Source of the DNA: Theocolax elegans
Taxonomy: Eukaryota > Arthropoda > Insecta > Hymenoptera > Cerocephalidae
Assembly (NCBI GenBank): GCA_026168455.1
Contig: CM047426.1
Coordinates: 66,803,342 to 66,867,341, forward strand
Length of the DNA stretch: 64,000 nucleotides
Direction of reading: 5' to 3'
Of the stretch, positions 13,672 to 25,370 are shown piece by piece. Numbering within the stretch: the first letter of the stretch is position 1; every line of letters begins with the position of its first letter. Below the pieces are notes generated by a model. That model saw only the letters and a list, made by a program, of their open reading frames with translations. It made no database searches and was not told where the DNA came from. Position numbers and translations under genes: made by a program.

Positions 13672-15749
13672 GATTTTTCGTCTGTAAAGTTCTAAAGGTC
13701 TGGTGTACATGCACTCTTTTTGTATAAACGCCAATCAAATGTTTCTTTGTAGGTGTCTACGGACGAGTGGGTGGATGCTTTTATATATGGTGTGAATATG
13801 TGGTATGTGTTTGTGACTTTTTGTGTGCGCGTGTGTATAGTGTGTGGAGAGAGAGAAAGAGAGAGAGAGAGAGATATTTGCGTGACTCAATCGTAAAAAT
13901 TTCTTTAATTGAAAGATGAGGAATCTTGGCACTAGTACTTTTTTCGTACAGGAACCATTATTCATTTATACATATTCTGGGATACATAGACTTGGTTTGC
14001 AATAATTTTTTTATCATGGGAAAATTTATGTTAATTACTCTGGTCATTACAATGGGGAATCTTGGAAATAGAACTTTTTTTTCAAGTAAAGTTATTGTTG
14101 AATTATACTTATTCTGGAATATATAGACATCGATTGTAATTATTTTTATATTGTGGGAAATTATTCATTAATCGGTCCGTTCTTTATTATTAGGAATCTT
14201 GGCACTAGTACTTTTTTCGTACAGGAACCATTATTGATTTATATATATTCTGGGATACATAGACTTGGTTTGCAATAATTTTTTTATCATGGGAAAATTT
14301 ATGTTAAATACTCTGGTCATTACAATGGGGAATCTTGGAAATAGAACTTTTATTTCAAGAAAAACTATTGTTGATTACTACTTATTGTGGGATATATCGT
14401 CACCATTAGAACAAATTTTTTTATTATGGAAAATTATTCATAAACAATTCTGTTCTTTATTATGGGGAATCTTGGCTCTGGAACCTTTTTTGTTCAGGAA
14501 CCATTATTGATTTATGCTTATTTTAGGATATATAGACATCATTTGAAAACATTGTTTTATTATGGGAAATTATCCATTAATTGGTCCGTTCTTTATTATG
14601 GGGAATCTTGGCACTAGAACTTTTTTTGTAGAGGAACCATTAATGATTTATACTTATTCTGGAATATATAGACATCGATTGTAATTATTTTTTGTTATGG
14701 GAAATTATTCATTAATTTGTCTGCTCTTTATTGTGGGGAATCTTGGCACTGGAACCTTTTTTGTACAGGAACCATTATTGATGTATACTTATTCTGGGAT
14801 AAATAAACTTCGTTTGCAATAATTTTTTTATCATGGGAAATTTTATTTAAATACTCTGTTCTTTATAATGGGTAATCTTGGAAATAGAACTTTTTTTGTA
14901 CAGGAACCATTATTGATATATACGTGTGTGTATGTGTGTGCGTGTGCGTGTATGTGTTTGTGTATATGTATATGTGTGTGTGTATTTGTGTGTGCGCGCG
15001 CGTATTCAGTTAGCGAGTGTTTATGGGCATGCACATACGTGGGTGTGTTTATGAGTGAGTTTTAGCGGGCGAATGCAAAAAGAATGTGTGATAGAGAGTA
15101 TTTGTAGGCCAGAGCGTTAGCATTGCGTGTAGATGAGTGGAAACTTGGACGATTGGTTTTGTGGGAAAGTGTATCCCTGCGTGACAAACGGGGTACAAAG
15201 GTAGGTGAGTACGTGTGTGTTATGTGTGGGGCTTTTTTATAGAGGATTTATTATTGATTTTTAATCAGATTAGCATTTTTAGACATCGTTTTTATAATGT
15301 TTAATATGGGAAATTTGGTAGTAATTATTCAGTTCTTTTACTTTAAGATGTTTTGGCAATATTTTTTTGTAGAGCATCTATTATTGACTTTTCAGTTTTT
15401 CTGTGATTTCTTTAAAAAATTTTTTTATTATGGATAATTGTGTTGTGATTATTGAGTTTTTTATTGTTTTTTTAACTTTTTATATAGAGGGTACATTATT
15501 GATTTTTTATTATCTTGGGATATTTGGACTTTCTTTATTAAAATGTATTTTCTTGTTATTTGATTACAGATTTTGTCTATAATTTAAATATTAATTAAAT
15601 GAGTGAATTTGACATGCCCCACAGTGTGTATTTTACGTTTTAACAATTTGTTTATTTTTATTGTAGTTATTATTCCTGTAGATATTAGTAATTAATATCT
15701 ACAGGAATAAATATAAGATGGTTTGTGTATGCGTGAGTACTTACGGGTG
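13672..15749. repeat. Macro-repeat spacer, copy 2
   Basis: Near-identical copy of the 7666-9738 spacer at an offset of about 6010 bp, with the same order of (GA)n (13846-13874), ~136-bp repeats, (TG)n and hairpin (15670-15710). Small indels and single-base changes separate the two copies. Confidence 0.9.
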
Positions 15750-16250
15750 CAAATCTACATAATATTAAAATTTTATAAGTGAAATTGTGAATTTTTCTGT
15801 AAAAAACCCCTTATACTGTAAAAAATATTTTAATGAATGTCATTTTTTATGAGTCCATTGTGATCGCATTGATACGAGGATAAATTTACCACTATTACAA
15901 ATTTTTTAAAGACTCGTTGTTTATTAGTTTTTTGGCTTGGAAGTTTCAGTAGTCCGCGTACGTACGTACATACAACTTTTTATACATACATTTTACCATT
16001 AATTATTACAATTGCACAACTGATAATTAATTTTGTTGTCAACAATTAATTGTCGTGGTGCCAGGTATAAATTGTATGTATTCAAAAATTATAATAAATA
16101 TATATTATTTGTAATATTAATAACAAATTATATTTAGAAATATATCTAAAATAAGCATTTTTCTGTGAATTCCCATTTTACTGAAAATAATTATATCAAT
16201 AAACAATATCTTTTTTAGACTTTATGTGTCCCTGGAATTATGACAAACAG
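15750..16250. repeat. Macro-repeat head, copy 3
   Basis: Third copy of the transposase 3' end plus flank, with an interrupted ACGT tract near 15957-15970. Confidence 0.9.
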
Positions 16251-19200
16251 TTCCTAGATCTTTCGGGAATTTCGGAGGAAATTCGGGATGAGTCGACTAA
16301 TTACGGGGTTTCCTGGATATTTCGGGAATTTCTGAAATATTTCAGAAAGACTTCCACTAATTACGGGATATCCTGGATATTTCGGGAATATCTGAGGAAA
16401 TTCGTGATAACTCTACTAATTAGGGGATTTCCTCGATCTTTCGGGAATTCCTGAAGTATTTCGGGATGACGCTACTAATTACGGGAATTTCTGGATATTT
16501 CAGGAATTTCTGGAAACATTCGGGATGACTACTAATTACGGGATTTCTTGGATATTTCGGGAATTTCTCAAATATTTCAGAAAGACTCCACTAATTACGG
16601 GATTTTTTGGATATTTCGGGAATATCTGAGGAAATTCGTGATGATTCTACCAATTACGGGATTTCCAGGATCTTTCGGGAATTGCTGAGGTATTTCGGGA
16701 TGACGCTACTAATTACGGAATTTCCTGGATATTTCGGGAATTTCTGAAATATTTCAGAAGGACTCCACTAATTACGGAATTTCCTGGATATTTCGGGAAT
16801 TTCTGAGGTATTTCTGGATCACTCTACAAATTACGGGATTTCCAGGATATTTCGGAAATTTCTGAGTAAATTCGGGATAACACCAATAATAACGGGATTT
16901 TCTGGAAATTTCGGGAATTTCTGAAAAAATTCGGGATGACTGATAATTACGGAATTTCCTGGATCTTTCGGGAATTTCTAAGGTATTTCTGGATAACTCT
17001 ACTAAATAATCTATTTCCTGGATATTTCGGGAATTTCTGAAATATTTCTGAAAGACTCCACTAATTATGGTATTTCCTGGATATTTCGGGAATATCTAAG
17101 GAAATTCGGGATGAATCTACCAATTACGGGATTTCCTGGATCTTTTGGGAATTCCGAGGTATTTCGGGATGATTCTACCTATTGCGGGATTTCCTGGATA
17201 GTACGCGAATTTCTGTGGAAATTCGGGATGAATCTACCCATTACGGAATTTCCTGTATATTTCGGGAATTACTGAAATATTTCTGAGAGACTCCACTAAT
17301 TACGGGATTTCCTGGATATTTCGGGAATTTCTGAGGAATTTCTGGATAACTCTACCATTTAAGGGATTTCCTGGATATTTCGGGAATTTCTGAAATATTT
17401 CAGAAAGACTCCACTAATTACGGGATTTACTGGATATTTTGAGAATTTCTGTGGTATTTTTGGATAACTCTACAAATTGAGGGATTTCCTGGATATTTGG
17501 GGAATTTCTGAGGTATTTCTGGATAACTCTACTAATTACGGGATTTCCAGGATATTTCGAGAATTTCTGAGATATTTCGAAATGACGCTACTAATTACGG
17601 GATTTCCTTGATATTTCGGGAATATCTGACGAAATTCGTGATGACTCTACCAATTACGGGATTTCCTGGATCTTTCGGGAATTTCTGAGGAAATTCGGGA
17701 TAACACCAATAATAACGGAATTTCCTGGATATTTCGTGAATTTCTGAGGTATTTCTGGATAACTCTACTAAATAAGGGATTTCCTGGATATTTCGGGATT
17801 TTCTAAAATACTACAGAAAGACTCCACTAATTACGGAATTTCCTGGATATTTCGGGAATATCTGAGGAATTTCGTGACGATTTTACCAATTACAAGATTT
17901 CCTGGATCTTTCGGTAATTGCTGAGGTAATTAAAAAAAACTCCACTAATTATGGTATTTCCTGGATATTTCGAGAATTTCTGTGGTATTTTTGGATAACT
18001 CTACAAATTAAGGGATTTCCTGGATATTTGGGGAAGTTCTGAGGTATTTCTGGATAACTCTACTAATTACGGGATTTCCAGGATATTTCGAGAATTTCTG
18101 AGATATTTCGAAATGACGCTACTAATTACGGGATTTCCTGGATCTTTCGGGAATTTCTGAGGAAATTCGGGATAACACCAATAATAACGGAATTTCCTGG
18201 ATATTTCGTGAATTTCTGAGGTATTTCTGGATAACTCTACTAAATAAGGGATTTCCTGGATATTTCGGGATTTTCTAAAATACTACAGAAAGACTCCACT
18301 AATTACGGAATTTCCTGGATATTTCGGGAATATCTGAGGAATTTCGTGACGATTTTACCAATTACAAGATTTCCTGGATCTTTCGGTAATTGCTGAGGTA
18401 ATTAAAAAAAACTCCACTAATTATGGTATTTCCTGGATATTTCGAGAATTTCTGTGGTATTTTTGGATAACTCTACAAATTAAGGGATTTCCTGGATATT
18501 TGGGGAAGTTCTGAGGTATTTCTGGATAACTCTACTAATTACGGGATTTCCAGGATATTTCGAGAATTTCTGAGATATTTCGAAATGACGCTACTAATTA
18601 CGGGATTTCCTGGATCTTTCGGGAATTTCTGAGGAAATTCGGGATAACACCAATAATAACGGAATTTCCTGGATATTTCGTGAATTTCTGAGGTATTTCT
18701 GGATAACTCTACTAAATAAGGGATTTCCTGGATATATCGGAAATTTCTAAAATACTACAGAAAGACTCCACTAATTACGGGATTTCCTGGATATTTCGGG
18801 AATATCTGAGGAATTTCGTGATGATTCTACCAAATACGGGATTTCCTGGATCATTCGGTTATTGCTGAGGAATTTAAAAAAAAACTCCACTAATTATGGT
18901 TTTTCCTGGGTATTTTGAGAATTTCTGTGGTATTTTTGGATAACTCTACAAATTAAGGGATTTTCTGTATATTTCGGGAATTTCTGAGGTATTACTGGAT
19001 AACTCTACTAAATAAGGGATTTCCTGGATATTTCGGGAATATCTAAGGAAATTCGGGATGAATCTACCAATTACGGGATTTCCTGGATCTTTTGGGAATT
19101 CCGAGGTATATCGGGATGATTCTACCAATTACGGGATTTCCTGGATATTACGCGAATTTCTGTGGAAATTCGGGATGAATCTACTAATTACGGAATTTCC

Positions 19201-22200
19201 CTTATATTTCGGGAATTTCTGAAATATTGCAGAGAGACTCCACTAATTACGGGCTTTCCTGGATATTTCGGGAATTTCTGAAATATTTCAGAAAGGCTCC
19301 ACTAATTATGGTATTTCCTGGATATTTCGGGAATATCTAAGGAAATTCGGGATGAATCTACCAATTACGGGATTTCCTGGATCTTTTCGGAATTCCGAGG
19401 TATATCGGGATGATTCAACGAATTACGGGATTTCCTGGATATTACGCGAATTTCTGTGGAAATTCGGGATGAATCTACTAATTACGGAATTTCCCTTATA
19501 TTTCGGGAATTTCTGAAATATTTTAGAGAGACTCCACTAATTACGGGATTTCCTGGATTTTTCGGAAATTTCTGATGTATTTCGAAATGTCTCCACTAAT
19601 TGTAGTATTTCCTGGATATTTCGGAAATTTCTGATTTATTTCGGGATGACGCTACTAATTACGGGATTTCCTGGATATTTCGGGAATTTCTGAAGTATAT
19701 CTGGATAACTCTACTAAATAAGGGATTTCCTGGATATTTCGGGAATTTCTGAAATATTTCAGAAAGACTCCACTAATTACGGGATTTTCTGGATATTTCG
19801 GAAATATCTGAGGAATTTCGTGATGATTCTACCAATTACGGAATTTTCTGGATCTTTCGGTAATTGCTGAGGTATTTAAAAAAAAACTACACTAATTATG
19901 GTATTTCCTGGATATTTCGAGAATATCTGTGGTATTTCGAAATGACGCTACTAATTACGGGATTTCCTTGATACTTCGGGAATATCTGAGGAAATTCGTG
20001 ATGACTCTACCAATTACGGGATTTCCTGGATCTTTCGGGAATTGCTGAGGTATTTAAAAAAAACTACACTAATTATGGTATTTCCTGGATATTTCGGGAA
20101 TTTCTGTGGTATTTCTGGATAACTCTACAAATTAAGGGATATCCTGGATATTTGGGGAATTTCTGAGGTATTTCTGGATAACTCTACTAATTACGGGATT
20201 TCCAGGATATTTCGAGAATTTCTGAGATATTTCGAAGTGACGCTACTAATTACGGGATTTCCTTGATATTTCGGGTATATCTGAGGAAATTCGGGATGAT
20301 TCTACCAATTACGGGATTTCCTAGATATTACACGAATTTCTGTGGAAATTCGGGATGAATCTACTAATTATGGTATTTCCTGTATATTTCGGGAATTTCT
20401 GTGGTATTTTTGGATAACTCTACAAATTAAGGGATTTCCTGGATATTTCGGGAATTTCTGAAATATTTCAGAGAGACTCCACTAATTACGGGATTTCCTG
20501 GATCTTTCGGGAATTTCTGAGGAAATGCGGGATAACACCAATAATAACGGAAATTCCTGGATATTTCGGGAATTTCTGAGATATTTCTGAAAGACTTTAC
20601 TAAATATGGGATTTCCTGGATATTTCGGGAATTTCTGAGGATATTCAGGATAAATCTACCAATTACGGGATTTCCTGGATCTTTTGGAATTCCGAGGTAC
20701 TTCGGGATGATTCTACCAATTACTCGATTTCTACTAGATCTACTAATTGCTGAGGTATTTATAAAAAAACTCCACTAATTATGGTATTTCCTGGATATTT
20801 CGGGAATTTATGTGGTATTTTTGGATAACTCTACAAATTAAGGGATTTCCTGGTTATTTCGGGATTTTCTGAGGTATTTCGAAATGTCTCCACTTATTGT
20901 GGAATTTCCAGGATATTTCGGGAATTTATGAGGTATTTCAGGATAACTCTACTAATTACGGGATCTCCTTGATATTTCGAGAATATCTGAGTAAATTTGT
21001 GATGCCTCTACCAATTACGGGATTTCCTGGATCTTTCGGGAATTTCTGGGGAAATTCGGGATAACACCAATAATAACAGAATTTGCTGGATATTTCGGGA
21101 ATTTCTGAGGTATTTCTGGATAACTCTACTAAATAAGAGATTTCCTGAATATTTCGGGAATATCTGAGGAAATTCGGGATGGATCTACCAATTGCGGGAT
21201 TTCCTGGATCTTTAGGGAATTCCGAGGTACTTCGGGATGATTCTACCAATTACGGGATTTCCTGGATATTACGCGAATATCTGTGGAAATTCGGGATGAA
21301 TCTACTAATTACGGAATTTCCTGTATATTTCGGGAATTTCTGAAATTTTTCAGAGAGACTCCACTAATTACGGGATTTCCTGGATATTTCGGGAATTTCT
21401 GAGGAATTTCTGGATAACTTTACAGATTAAGGGATTTCCTGGATATTTCGAAAATTTCTGAGGTATTTCGAAATGTCTCCACTAATTGTGGTATTTCCTG
21501 GATATTTCAGAAATTTCTGATTTATTTTGGGATGACGCTACGAATTACGGGATTTCCTGGATATTTCGAGAAATTCTGAGGTATTTCGAAAAGTCTCCAC
21601 TAATTGTGGTATTTCCTGGATATTTCGGGAATTTCTGATTTATTTCGGGATGACGCTACTAATTACGGGATTTCCTGGATATTTCGGGAATTTCTGAGGT
21701 ATTGCGTAATGTCTCCACTAATTGTGGTATTTCCTGGATATTTCGGAAATTTCTGATTAGTTCGGGATGACGCTACTAATTACGGGATTTCCTGGATATT
21801 TCGGGAATTTCTGTGGTATTTTTGGATAACTCTACAAATTAAGGGATTTCCTGGATATTTGGGGAATTTCTGAGGTATTTCTGGATAACTCTACTAATTA
21901 CGTGATTTCCAGTGTATTTCGGGAATTTCTGAGATATTTCCGAATGACGATACTAATTACGGGATTTCCTTAATATTTCGGGAATATCTGAGGAAATTCG
22001 TGATGACTCTACCAATTACGGGATTTCCTGGATCTTTCGGGAATTTCTGAGGAAATTCGGGATAACACCAATAATAACGGAATTTCCTGGATATTTCGGG
22101 AATTTCTGAGGTATTTCTGGTTAACTCTACTAAATAAGGGATTTCCTGGATATTTCGGGAATTTCTGAAATATTTTAACTCTACTAAAATAAGGGATTTC

Positions 22201-23150
22201 CTGGATATTTTCGGGAATTTCTGAAATATTTCAGAAAGACTCCCTAATTATGGTATTTCCTGGATATTTCGGGAATATCTGAGGAAATTCGGGATGAATC
22301 TACCAATTACGGGTATTCCTGGATCTTCGGGAATTTCTGAGGTATTTCGGGATGACGCTACTAATTACGGGTTTTCCTGGATATTTCGGGAACATCTGAG
22401 GAAATTCGTGATGACTCTACCAAATACGGGATTTCCTGGATCTTTTGGGAATTCCGAGGTATTTCGGGATGATTCTACCAATTACGGGATTTCCTGGATA
22501 TTACGCGAATTTCTGTGGAAATTCGGGATGAATTTTCTAATTACGGAATTTCCTGTATAATTCGGGAATTTTTGAAATATTTCAGAAAGACTCGACTAAT
22601 TACGGGATTTCCTGGATATCTCGGGAATTTCTGAGGAATTTCTGGATAACTCTACAAATTAAGGGATTTCCTGGATATTTCGAGAATTTCTGAGGTATTT
22701 CGAAATGTCTCCACTAATTGTGGTATTTCCTGGATATTTTAGAAATTTCTGATTTATTTCGTGATGACGCTACTAATTACGGGATTTCCTGGATATTTTG
22801 GGAATTTCTGAGGAAATTCGGGATGAGTATACTAATTACGGAATTTCCTGGATCTTTCGGTAATTGCTGAGGTATTTCAAAAAAAACTTCACTAATTATG
22901 GTATTTCCTGGATATTTCGGGAATTTATGTGGTATTTTTGGATAACTCTACAAATTAAGGGATTTCCTGGTTATTTCGGGAATTTCTGAGGTATTTCGAA
23001 ATGTCTCCACTAATTGTGGAATTTCCAGGATATTTCCGGAATTTATGAGGTATTTCGGGATGACGCTACAAGTTACGGGATTTTCTAGAAATTTTGGGAA
23101 TTGCTGAAATATTTCAGAAAGACTCCACTAATTACGGGATTTCCTGGATA
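16251..23150. repeat. 59-bp minisatellite array 3 (~117 copies)
   Basis: The longest array of the same monomer. It contains its own recent internal duplication: the stretch around 17910-18390 is repeated near 18390-18870 at an offset of about 480 bp (8 monomers). The array stops abruptly at about 23150 in the middle of a monomer; no spacer copy follows. Confidence 0.95.
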
Positions 23151-23379
23151 TTTTTTATTTTAATACCTTGTTTTAATGTATTAATATTTTTGTCTTCAAT
23201 ATAATTTTTGTTGACAATTTCTTGTTTTTGTTTTCTGTCAATACTTATTTTTACAGTATCTTTGTTTTTAATTCTTCTTTATAATTTTGAGATTCTTCTA
23301 TTACATTTTCTTTCGATATTGTATTTTTGTCAATATTGTGTCCGAAACCTTGTTTTAATCGCGAGCGAAGCAAACGTTT

Positions 23380-23982
23380 TTGGCTAGTAATCAATGTAAA
23401 ACAAATGCTAGTCAAAGAGATACAAAAACGATTTGTGTTGATCAAATAAATTTAAGTAAAGTAATAGTAAAAAAGCGGTCAAACCCACTTGGCAGACGCA
23501 AAGGCAAACAAATTAATGCCATAGGTTTACAGAAAAAAAAGATGTCGAAGAAGAGTAACGCAAAGAAATTTGATGAACAGAGTGCAGAAGAACAAATTTT
23601 AACCATTTTAAATTGGTTTGTTTATTCTGATTCAGTAAAGAAATACATCGATAAAAAAAATAAAATTGGATTTAAAGACATTAAATTAAAAAAGTTACCT
23701 TGTTGGTTCCACAACGAAGAGGTGAATATTGATGCGCTTAAACCTTGTATGGAACCAGACGTATTTGAATATTTAAAAGTGAAAATAACTTCCGAGAAAG
23801 ATAAGGTTTTATGGCTTTGCAATATGTGTAAACGGGATTTACATGTTACTCAACGAGCAGATAATGAAGCCAGCCATGCTATTATGTGTGAATGTTGCCT
23901 TAAATGGAATCATATTGAATGTTTGAATGAATCCGTAGATGAAAGTAGAAATTATTTTTGTAATTCATGTTTAAAAAAATAA
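23380..23982 (+). CDS. PHD-finger protein, probably a 3' exon
   Basis: A 200-codon frame ending at TAA 23980-23982 and closed upstream by TAA at 23356. The frame opens on TTG; the first in-frame ATG is codon 55 (23542), so either translation starts there or an upstream exon is spliced in. The N-terminal third is basic and Lys-rich; the C-terminus has a C4HC3 PHD finger: C147/C150, C170/C173, H178/C181, C194/C197 with the usual aromatic residue before the last pair (YFCNSC). PHD fingers usually read histone H3 tails. It lies about 230 bp beyond the end of the 59-bp array on the same strand as the MULE transposase, so it may be a second protein of the same large element; a domesticated or host gene is the alternative. 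Confidence 0.6.
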   Translation: MASNQCKTNASQRDTKTICVDQINLSKVIVKKRSNPLGRRKGKQINAIGLQKKKMSKKSNAKKFDEQSAEEQILTILNWFVYSDSVKKYIDKKNKIGFKDIKLKKLPCWFHNEEVNIDALKPCMEPDVFEYLKVKITSEKDKVLWLCNMCKRDLHVTQRADNEASHAIMCECCLKWNHIECLNESVDESRNYFCNSCLKK

Positions 23983-24600
23983 CTTCTACATTTATAACGA
24001 AGTTTATAAGAAATTTTATATTTCTTAAAAAAAAATTAGTTATAGACAAAGATCAGACATATTTTTATTTATACAGATTTATGTGAATATGCGATATATC
24101 ATAAATATTTATATTTTTATTTTGAGATCTAGGCAAGTCCAAACATGTGATGTAGGTAATTACTTATTTGTTAAACTATGTTTCACGAGATTAAAATAGT
24201 TAAAGCAATCGCTTTATTGTTAAGAACATTAAGTAAAGTGTTTATCTACGACAAGAAATATAATCATGTTCAATTATTCAAAAGTCTTATTCTTTCACCT
24301 TAATTATTTTTCATCCTTTATCATTCATTTTCGTAACGTACACAATACAAATGAAAAAAATTATACTTTTTATTTATGAAATAGAGTTTCAAAAACATTC
24401 ATTTCTATAAACTTTATTCCCCCGTCCCATTCACACCGCCTGGTTCTGGATTCAAGATATTTAGTAAGTTTTAATCGACAGAACAATAATGTAAGGAAGA
24501 TAAAATATTTTTTTTCAATAGTAAAACTTATAAGATTTCATTCCATCTCTACTCCAAACTAGTTTATACGTCGGCATATACGTGTATTTAATCATTTCTT
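23983..24600. other. AT-rich intergenic DNA
   Basis: No convincing gene, repeat or structured signal; simple AT-rich sequence between the PHD frame and the second satellite. Confidence 0.6.
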
Positions 24601-25370
24601 ATGCGAGAAAGGAGATCGAAGTACGATTTCGGACCGATTAGACACTGGTACTTAAGGGTATTTGGTCACTTTTTATACGCGAACGAGATCGATATACGAC
24701 GATTTCTGTCCGATTCGAAGTCGGTATTTATGGGTATTTGGTCATTTTTAAAGACGAAACGAGATCGATATACGACGATTTCTGCCCGATTTAAAGTAGG
24801 AATTTATGGGTATTTGGTCATTTTTAAAAACGCGAAAAGAGATAGATATACGACAATTTCTATCCGATTTAAAAGTAAGTATTTATGGGTACTTGGTCAT
24901 AATTTACACGCGAAACGAGATATATATATGCCGATTTTTGCCCGATTTAAAGTCGGTATTTATTGCTATTTGGTCATTAATCACACGCGAAACAAGGTCT
25001 AAATATGTCGATTTCTGCTCGGTTTGAAGTCGGTATTTATCGATATTAGGTCATTAACTACACGCGAAACGAGGTCTAAAAATGTCGATTTCTGCCTGGT
25101 TTAAAGTCGGTATTTATGGGTTTTTGTTCAATTTTTATACACGAAACGAGGTCTATATACGACGATTTCTGCGGGATTTAAAGTCGGTATTATAGTTATT
25201 TGGTCATTTTTTTAAACCCGAAACGAGGTCCAAATACGACGATATCTGCCCGATTGAAAGTCGGTATTTATGGTTATTTAGAAATTATAGTTTAAGTTTT
25301 GATGTTAACCACTTATTTGATATTGCAAGCCCCGCTTTGAGGTTATAATATTAAAGAAGGATTAACGGTG
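24600..25370. repeat. ~75-bp minisatellite
   Basis: About nine tandem copies of a 74-77-bp monomer with landmarks cgaaacgag, tatacgacgatttctgc, gatttaaagtcggtattta and tttggtcat. This is the simple form of the monomer that is embedded in the larger repeats to the right. Confidence 0.9.

Noticed and set aside
2247..22560. Open frames of 60-97 codons within the 59-bp arrays on both strands
   Set aside because: They repeat with the monomer, have no start context and translate the repeat in frame because some neighbouring units sum to multiples of three.
1941..23150. CRISPR-like array
   Set aside because: The whole monomer is repeated without unique spacers, in a eukaryotic genome.
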